A stretch of DNA of 64,000 nucleotides from JAVBQO01 sp031548885 (lineage in GTDB: Bacteria; Patescibacteriota; Saccharimonadia; Saccharimonadales; Saccharimonadaceae), in assembly GCA_031548885.1 (NCBI GenBank), contig JAVBQO010000001.1:1-64000 (forward strand), written 5' to 3'. The notes beneath the pieces were generated by a model. The model did no database searches. It saw only the letters and a program-made list of their open reading frames with translations, and was not told where the DNA came from. A program made the position numbers and the translations under genes. This document shows positions 59,388-64,000 of this stretch, piece by piece. How positions within the stretch are numbered: the stretch's first letter is position 1; every line of letters starts with the position of its first letter.

Positions 59388-60602
59388 ATGAGAGATATTC
59401 GGTTGAGAATCGACACAAATACGTTCGTGCGATTTTGGTTGGTAGTCATTGCGTTTACGCTAGCAATTGCAGCACTGTGGATCGGGCGCGACGCTTTGAT
59501 GTTGATTTTTGTCGCTTTTTTCCTGTCGTTGGTTTTGAACCGGCCAGTTTCATATATTGCAAAATTCATGCCAGGCAAATCGCGCATTGGCGGCACGTTG
59601 GTTTCGTATCTGTTAATTTTGGCAGTTATTGCGTTTGTTTGCATCACAGTTTTGCCGTTTTTCGTACAGCAAATCGCCAATTTTATCTCGACATTGCCGG
59701 CGACAGTTGAATCTTTGCAGCACAATGCTCATTTTGTGACGGACTTTGTCAAAGATCAAGGCATGGAGTCGCAGTACAACGAATTCGTCAACAACCTGCA
59801 GTCGAGCCTTGGCGCGTTTGCGTCGGAAATCGGCTCGTCGTTTATTTCGCTGGCGAGTGGATTTTTGAATGGGCTGACGAACTTTTTGTTGATTATTGTG
59901 CTGACGTTTTTGATGCTGACCGAAGGGCCGCGTTGGAGTGAGCGATTTTGGCGTCTGATATACAAAGAAGGTGATCGTCGTCGTCGCCATCAGGAACTGA
60001 CGACGAAAATGTACAACGTTGTGTCGGGTTATGTTACTGGTCAAGTTTTGGTCGCCGCCGTGGCTGCAATCGCGACGGGGCTTGGTGTTGTGGCGCTGTC
60101 GTTTTTCTTTCCAGTGCCGATCAATGTGGCTTTGCCGGCCGCGTCGATCATATTTTTGACGGCATTTATCCCGATGTTTGGCGCTACGATCGGCGGCGTG
60201 ATTGCGGCGCTATTGCTGCTGCTGTATAGCTTCCCGGCGGCGATTGTTTTTGGGATTTATTTTATCGTCTATCAACAGATCGAAAACAATTACGTTTCGC
60301 CAAAAATTCAATCGAAAAAGCTCAACATGTCGGCACTGGCTGTGCTGTTATCAGCGACAATCGGTATCAAAATCGGCGGGATTTTGGGCGCGTTCGTGGC
60401 CATCCCGATTGGTGGCTGCATCATGATTATCGCCCAGGATTACCTATCACGCCGCAAAGAACGATCCGCTTCGACTGATTCGGTTGACACAGCGAAATCG
60501 ACTATTGCTGCGGCGATCGAGGCTGAACGCGAGGCTCATCAGGACATTGTTGCCGACAAATCGAAACGCAAGGCGGCGCGAAAAGATAAAAATCGAAAAT
60601 AA
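59388..60602 (+). CDS. AI-2E family transporter (YdiK/TqsA/PerM-like)
   Basis: 404 residues, eight membrane segments: about 17-38, 40-58 and 68-95, a helical region (100-150), then a cluster between 150 and 365. FLSLVLNRPV and YFIVYQQIENNYVSPKIQSKKLNMSAL are conserved in the family. Members export small molecules or act as antiporters; the cargo here is unknown. The cytoplasmic C-terminal tail is long and charged (Ala/Lys/Arg). Confidence 0.9.
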   Translation: MRDIRLRIDTNTFVRFWLVVIAFTLAIAALWIGRDALMLIFVAFFLSLVLNRPVSYIAKFMPGKSRIGGTLVSYLLILAVIAFVCITVLPFFVQQIANFISTLPATVESLQHNAHFVTDFVKDQGMESQYNEFVNNLQSSLGAFASEIGSSFISLASGFLNGLTNFLLIIVLTFLMLTEGPRWSERFWRLIYKEGDRRRRHQELTTKMYNVVSGYVTGQVLVAAVAAIATGLGVVALSFFFPVPINVALPAASIIFLTAFIPMFGATIGGVIAALLLLLYSFPAAIVFGIYFIVYQQIENNYVSPKIQSKKLNMSALAVLLSATIGIKIGGILGAFVAIPIGGCIMIIAQDYLSRRKERSASTDSVDTAKSTIAAAIEAEREAHQDIVADKSKRKAARKDKNRK

Positions 60603-60621
60603 TTTTCGTTCGCTTTTCCAG

Positions 60622-62031
60622 CTATTTTCGAGACCAGATTTGACCGGTCGCCGCGTCGCGAACCAGGATATTTTTCGCGAGTAATTTGTCGCGTATTTCA
60701 TCACTTTTCGCAAAGTTTTTGGCGTCACGCGCAACACGACGCTCCGTCAACAAATCCAATTCAGCTCCCATCAAACCCGGCGTCGTTTCGGCCAGGCTCA
60801 GTCCCAAATTTTCATCGATGAATTTGATCAAAACATCCAGCGCAAAATGATTGACGTTTGCCGGATTCTGCGAAACCACGTCGATCGCTTGATCGATCAG
60901 CATCAGCGTCCGCGGCGTATCCAAATCATTTTCGAGCGCCCGACTCGCTTTGTCGATCAGATTGTTGACGATTTCCATCTGGCCGTCATCATCAATGTTT
61001 GATGTTTGATGCCGAAGCTCCGCCGCTGCCCGCCAATTTGCCCGACGATTTTTTGCAGCTGTTAAGTTCCCCCAGCTAAAATTTGTAGCACTGCGATAAT
61101 GACTTTGCAAAATCAGCATGCGAAAATCCAACGGATCAAAACCGTGCTCAATCAAATCAGGCAGCGTATAAAAGTTTTTTTTGCTTTTCGCCATTTTCGC
61201 GCCGTCGACCAGCAAATGCTCATTGTGCGCGAAAACTTTTGCAAATATTTCCGGCTGATTGCCCGCCGTCGACTGTGCGATTTCGTTTTCATGATGCGGA
61301 AAAATCAAATCGATGCCGCCGGTATGAATGTCGAATGGCTGATCCAAATTTCGCACGCTCATCGCAGAGCATTCGATGTGCCAGCCGGGCCGCCCGCGCA
61401 AATTTTCGCCTTTGACTGCGAAGTCCCACGCCGGCTCGCCGTCTTTTTGCTTTTTCCATAGCGCAAAATCTTGCGCGGAATCTTTGTCGTATTCATCGTT
61501 GTCGATACGCGATTTGGTACTTTTCGCAATTTCGATTTTGGACAACTGACCGTATTTTCGCGTTTTTCGGTACGCTGCGATGTCAAAATATACACCGTCA
61601 TCGGCCACATATGCGACATCATTAGCAATCAAATTTCGAATCAAGTTCTGCATGTCGTCAATCGATTCGGTTGCACGGACAAAACGTAGCGCATCGACAT
61701 CGTTGCCAATTTCGCGCATTTCATGCACGAAAACTTCCTCAAAATGTCTGGTCAATTTGGCCAGCGCATCCATCGGCGTCAAATCAGGAAATTTCGCACG
61801 CGAATCCCGAATCGTTTTGTCATCAACATCGGTAAAGTTCATCACATGCAACGTCTCAAAGCCGCTCAATCGAACTGCTCGCCGCAACATATCCGCGAAA
61901 ACGTACGCCGACAAATTCCCAATATGAGCGTGATCGTACACTGTCGGACCGCACGAATAGATTTTCGCAGTTTGGCTGTCAATTGGCGTGAAGTGTTCGA
62001 CTTCTTTGGTCAATGTATTATGAATTTTCAT
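60622..62031 (-). CDS. cysS: Cysteinyl-tRNA synthetase
   Basis: 469 residues. Zinc Cys27 (IYSCGPTVYD), HIGH motif as HIGN at 36-39, WHIECSAMS and HHENEIAQS for zinc, and KMAKSKKNF (KMSKS). It charges tRNA-Cys. ATG 62031 overlaps the upstream gene stop (ATGA). First half of the tail carries an insertion-free anticodon domain. Confidence 0.96.
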   Translation of the reverse strand: MKIHNTLTKEVEHFTPIDSQTAKIYSCGPTVYDHAHIGNLSAYVFADMLRRAVRLSGFETLHVMNFTDVDDKTIRDSRAKFPDLTPMDALAKLTRHFEEVFVHEMREIGNDVDALRFVRATESIDDMQNLIRNLIANDVAYVADDGVYFDIAAYRKTRKYGQLSKIEIAKSTKSRIDNDEYDKDSAQDFALWKKQKDGEPAWDFAVKGENLRGRPGWHIECSAMSVRNLDQPFDIHTGGIDLIFPHHENEIAQSTAGNQPEIFAKVFAHNEHLLVDGAKMAKSKKNFYTLPDLIEHGFDPLDFRMLILQSHYRSATNFSWGNLTAAKNRRANWRAAAELRHQTSNIDDDGQMEIVNNLIDKASRALENDLDTPRTLMLIDQAIDVVSQNPANVNHFALDVLIKFIDENLGLSLAETTPGLMGAELDLLTERRVARDAKNFAKSDEIRDKLLAKNILVRDAATGQIWSRK

Positions 62032-62288
62032 CGTTTTTCCCAAATTTTTCTAATGTAATCTAGCGACAGCGTCGACAAAAAGAATCCGATTACCGGCACG
62101 ATCGATGCCAAAACGAAATTGGTCTTTTCGATAATAAAGAAATTGTAGACCAGAACGATAACGAACGTCAGCGCACAAATCGACAGGCGGCGCGTCCAGC
62201 TCGTTTCCCACTTTTTGTCAGATTCAACACGAGCATTGCGTTTTATTATATTCGCGATTTCTTTTTCAAGATTCATTTTGATTCTCAT
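62028..62288 (-). CDS. Small two-pass membrane protein
   Basis: 86 residues. A charged N-terminal helix (NLEKEIANIIKRNARVESDKKWE), then membrane segments at about 32-52 and 56-76. Overlaps DHH gene (23 bases) and cysS (four bases), so it belongs to the recR operon. ATG 62276 is an alternative start. Family unknown. Confidence 0.7.
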   Translation of the reverse strand: MRIKMNLEKEIANIIKRNARVESDKKWETSWTRRLSICALTFVIVLVYNFFIIEKTNFVLASIVPVIGFFLSTLSLDYIRKIWEKR

Positions 62289-63279
62289 CGTATTGCATTA
62301 AAACTTTATCGACCGCCGGAATCAATTCAGAAACAAACTGATCGTAAGCCTCATAAATCCGCAGCCCCGACGCAAACGGATGGCCGCCACCACCGAAAAA
62401 TCCAGCTATTTTATCGGAAACCGGAATATTACTTCGCAACTTGCCCGTTAGTTTTCCATCCGGATACGTTTTGATGCCGAGCGCCACATCGACGCCCGTT
62501 ACCAACCGCATTTCGTCCAGCACCAACATCGTCGGGTTGTATTGGTCGGAATATTCCTCGATTTCTTCCCACGGCACATGAACCAGCGCCAAACGACCAT
62601 CGCAGAAATATTCGATTCGCTCGATCAAGCGGCCTTTGTATTCCAAAATTTGCGGCGACTTCTTCATAAACTCGCGGCGGCGATTTTCGATTTCGGCCGG
62701 ATTCGCGCCGCACGCAACCAATTCGCCGCACACGCGAAAACTATTTGCGGTTGTCGCTTGCGTCGTCAGTCCCAATGAATCGGATTGAATCGAAGTAAAC
62801 ATATTCGTCGCGGCGCTCGCGTTGATCGGCCAATCGTATTTTTCGCACAATTCAAAAATCAGTTCGCTGGTCGCCACGGCGGTTCGCGATTGGATCATTT
62901 CGTGCGGAAACGGCAAATCAGATTCGACCGTGGCGTGGTGATCGAACACCAAAACCGGATGGCTTTCCAAAAATGCTGATACGCCGCGCGACGCCAATGT
63001 TTTGCTCATCAAAACAGACGATGAGGTGTCCACGATAATTGCCAAATCCGCGCCAAAATTGAAATCCGACGAAACGCGATCCCAACCGCTGATATGGCGT
63101 AAGTATTTCGGAATTTCGACCGGACAATGCAGCGCGACTTCGTGGCCCATATCGCCAAAAATTTCCTCGAGTGCCAGAGCCGAACCGAGCGAATCGCCAT
63201 CGGGATTTTCGGCTTGCAATACGATGATTTTTTTCGCGTCACGAATTAATTCTAATTGTTCTCGAGAGAGCTCACTCAT
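62266..63279 (-). CDS. DHH-family phosphoesterase (NrnA-like)
   Basis: 337 residues. Motifs: NPDGDSLGSAL (Asp), ADLAIIVDTS, VFDHHATVES (DHH) and DHHA1 domain GGGGHPFASGLRI. It would degrade nanoRNA or cyclic-dinucleotide breakdown products (pAp, pApA). Follows recR with an ATGA overlap. Confidence 0.93.
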   Translation of the reverse strand: MSELSREQLELIRDAKKIIVLQAENPDGDSLGSALALEEIFGDMGHEVALHCPVEIPKYLRHISGWDRVSSDFNFGADLAIIVDTSSSVLMSKTLASRGVSAFLESHPVLVFDHHATVESDLPFPHEMIQSRTAVATSELIFELCEKYDWPINASAATNMFTSIQSDSLGLTTQATTANSFRVCGELVACGANPAEIENRRREFMKKSPQILEYKGRLIERIEYFCDGRLALVHVPWEEIEEYSDQYNPTMLVLDEMRLVTGVDVALGIKTYPDGKLTGKLRSNIPVSDKIAGFFGGGGHPFASGLRIYEAYDQFVSELIPAVDKVLMQYDENQNES

Positions 63280-63896
63280 AACATTTGCCTCCCCGCCAAC
63301 GCATGCGAAAGTGTAATCTGGTCGGCGTATTCCAGATCCACGCCAATCGGCAATCCACGCGCTAACCGCGTAACCTTCAAATCGCCCAGGTCGGCTTCTT
63401 GTAATTGTTTTTGAATATACAGCGCTGTCGATTCGCCCTCGACGCTGGCATTTGTCGCCAAAATAACTTCCTCGACCGCGTCATTTCGCAAACGATTAAT
63501 CAATTCGGGGATATGCAATTGCTCCGGCCCGACGCCGTCGATCGGCGAAATCGCCCCGCCCAACACGTGGTACGTACCGCGAAATTGCGCCGTGCGCTCC
63601 AGCGCCATGACGTCGAATGGTTCTTCGACGACGGCAACCAGTTTTTTGTTGCGATCCGTGTCGGCGTACAGCGGCGAAATGTCATCGCGCGCGTCAATCA
63701 GCGCGAACGTTACCGGGCACAATTTGACGCCGGAATGGATATTTTCTAAGCTATTCGCTAATTTCGCGGCTTTCGATCGATCGCCTTTTAATACGAAATA
63801 AGCATAGCGCTCGGCGGTGCGTGCACCCACGCCGGGCAACGCGCCGAACGCCTCAATCAAGTCGGTCAGTGCCGACGGCAACGCCGAGCCCGCCAT
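63276..63896 (-). CDS. recR: Recombination protein RecR, zinc finger degenerate
   Basis: 206 residues. Helix-hairpin-helix near LPGVGARTAERYA, Toprim domain VVEEPFDVMALERT, GGAISPIDGVGPEQL, and ATNASVEGESTA. The central zinc finger, with four Cys in most RecR, keeps only one (KLCPVTF). RecR loads RecA with RecO/RecF. It follows ybaB, the usual neighbour. Confidence 0.94.
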   Translation of the reverse strand: MAGSALPSALTDLIEAFGALPGVGARTAERYAYFVLKGDRSKAAKLANSLENIHSGVKLCPVTFALIDARDDISPLYADTDRNKKLVAVVEEPFDVMALERTAQFRGTYHVLGGAISPIDGVGPEQLHIPELINRLRNDAVEEVILATNASVEGESTALYIQKQLQEADLGDLKVTRLARGLPIGVDLEYADQITLSHALAGRQML

Positions 63897-63899
63897 ATA

Positions 63900-64000
63900 C
63901 TACAGCCCCAAACTACCCAACCCGCCCATCAGCGGCTTCATTTTCTCGGCAGCCATATCTTGCGCTTCTTTCAAGCCATCGCGAACGGCAGCTTTGATCC
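63900..64000 (-). CDS. ybaB: YbaB/EbfC nucleoid-associated protein, C-terminal part
   Basis: Only about 33 codons lie in the window, cut at the window end. The helical IKAAVRDGLKEAQDMAAEKMK and the tail PLMGGLGSLGL match the end of YbaB, and recR follows three bases later as in many bacteria. A DNA-binding dimer. Confidence 0.88.
   Translation of the reverse strand, partial: IKAAVRDGLKEAQDMAAEKMKPLMGGLGSLGL

Noticed and set aside
25085..64000. Alternative genetic code with UGA as Gly or Trp (as in Gracilibacteria)
   Set aside because: TGA ends many genes at exact overlaps (gltX, atpH, atpG, abhydrolase 9), so it is an ordinary stop.

Overview
The window most probably comes from a candidate phyla radiation bacterium, and Candidatus Saccharibacteria (TM7) fits best. 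This is an inference from content; no database search was run. The signs are a compact genome with overlapping genes, TGA used as an ordinary stop, mostly leaderless promoters, actinobacterial-type envelope proteins (abhydrolase family 9, a DUF2690 lipoprotein, a sortase), and little central metabolism.

Layout. 1-330: GC-rich tail of an unknown unit, then tRNA-Glu. 332-3642: a two-component operon (DUF3048 protein, histidine kinase, lone receiver, small protein). 3718-6236: a small unknown gene, a DUF218 protein and gltX. 6338-7631: two orphan genes with strong Shine-Dalgarno (SD) sites and hairpins, one a lipoprotein. 7717-11625: surface proteins and a sortase. 11802-17856: tRNA-Leu, DEAD-box helicase, metabolite-repair and HAD proteins, a guanylate-kinase-like protein, xth, smpB. 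17960-22726: membrane proteins, two divergent glycosyltransferases, an alpha/beta hydrolase and a membrane-anchored glycoside hydrolase. 22740-24672: a flavin reductase with two HxlR regulators, and a corrinoid adenosyltransferase. 25088-27838: ABC-F protein with an internal palindromic repeat, and small redox and zinc proteins. 27892-36182: F-type ATP synthase operon with foreign genes placed between its subunits. 36194-41893: dus, a tiny Cys4 protein, a UvrD-type helicase-nuclease and a frameshifted orphan. 41914-51195: two ABC exporters, glutathione peroxidase, an MFS exporter, GyrI-like and DUF1801 proteins, an RNA m5U methyltransferase and a second frameshifted orphan. 51260-60602: a ZIP transporter, a GT-C enzyme, tRNA-Gln, abhydrolase 9, pyrD, an ABC exporter and an AI-2E family permease. 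60622-64000: cysS, a DHH phosphoesterase, recR and the end of ybaB.

Three genome-scale signals stand out. (1) The word TTTGCGAAA (core TGCGAAA/TTTCGCA) is many-fold over-represented on both strands, in genes and in gaps, which looks like an uptake, Chi-like or other architecture sequence. (2) More than 20 genes start 6-11 bases after a TATAAT-like box, often TGCTATAAT, so transcription should begin at or within a few bases of the start codon. (3) A minority of small orphan genes instead carry strong SD sites, end in strong hairpins and nearly lack the word, as if they were a separate class of DNA. The ATP synthase operon is unusual: four reading frames sit between atpH-atpA, atpA-atpG, atpG-atpD and atpD-atpC, all joined to their neighbours by overlapping or abutting stop and start codons.
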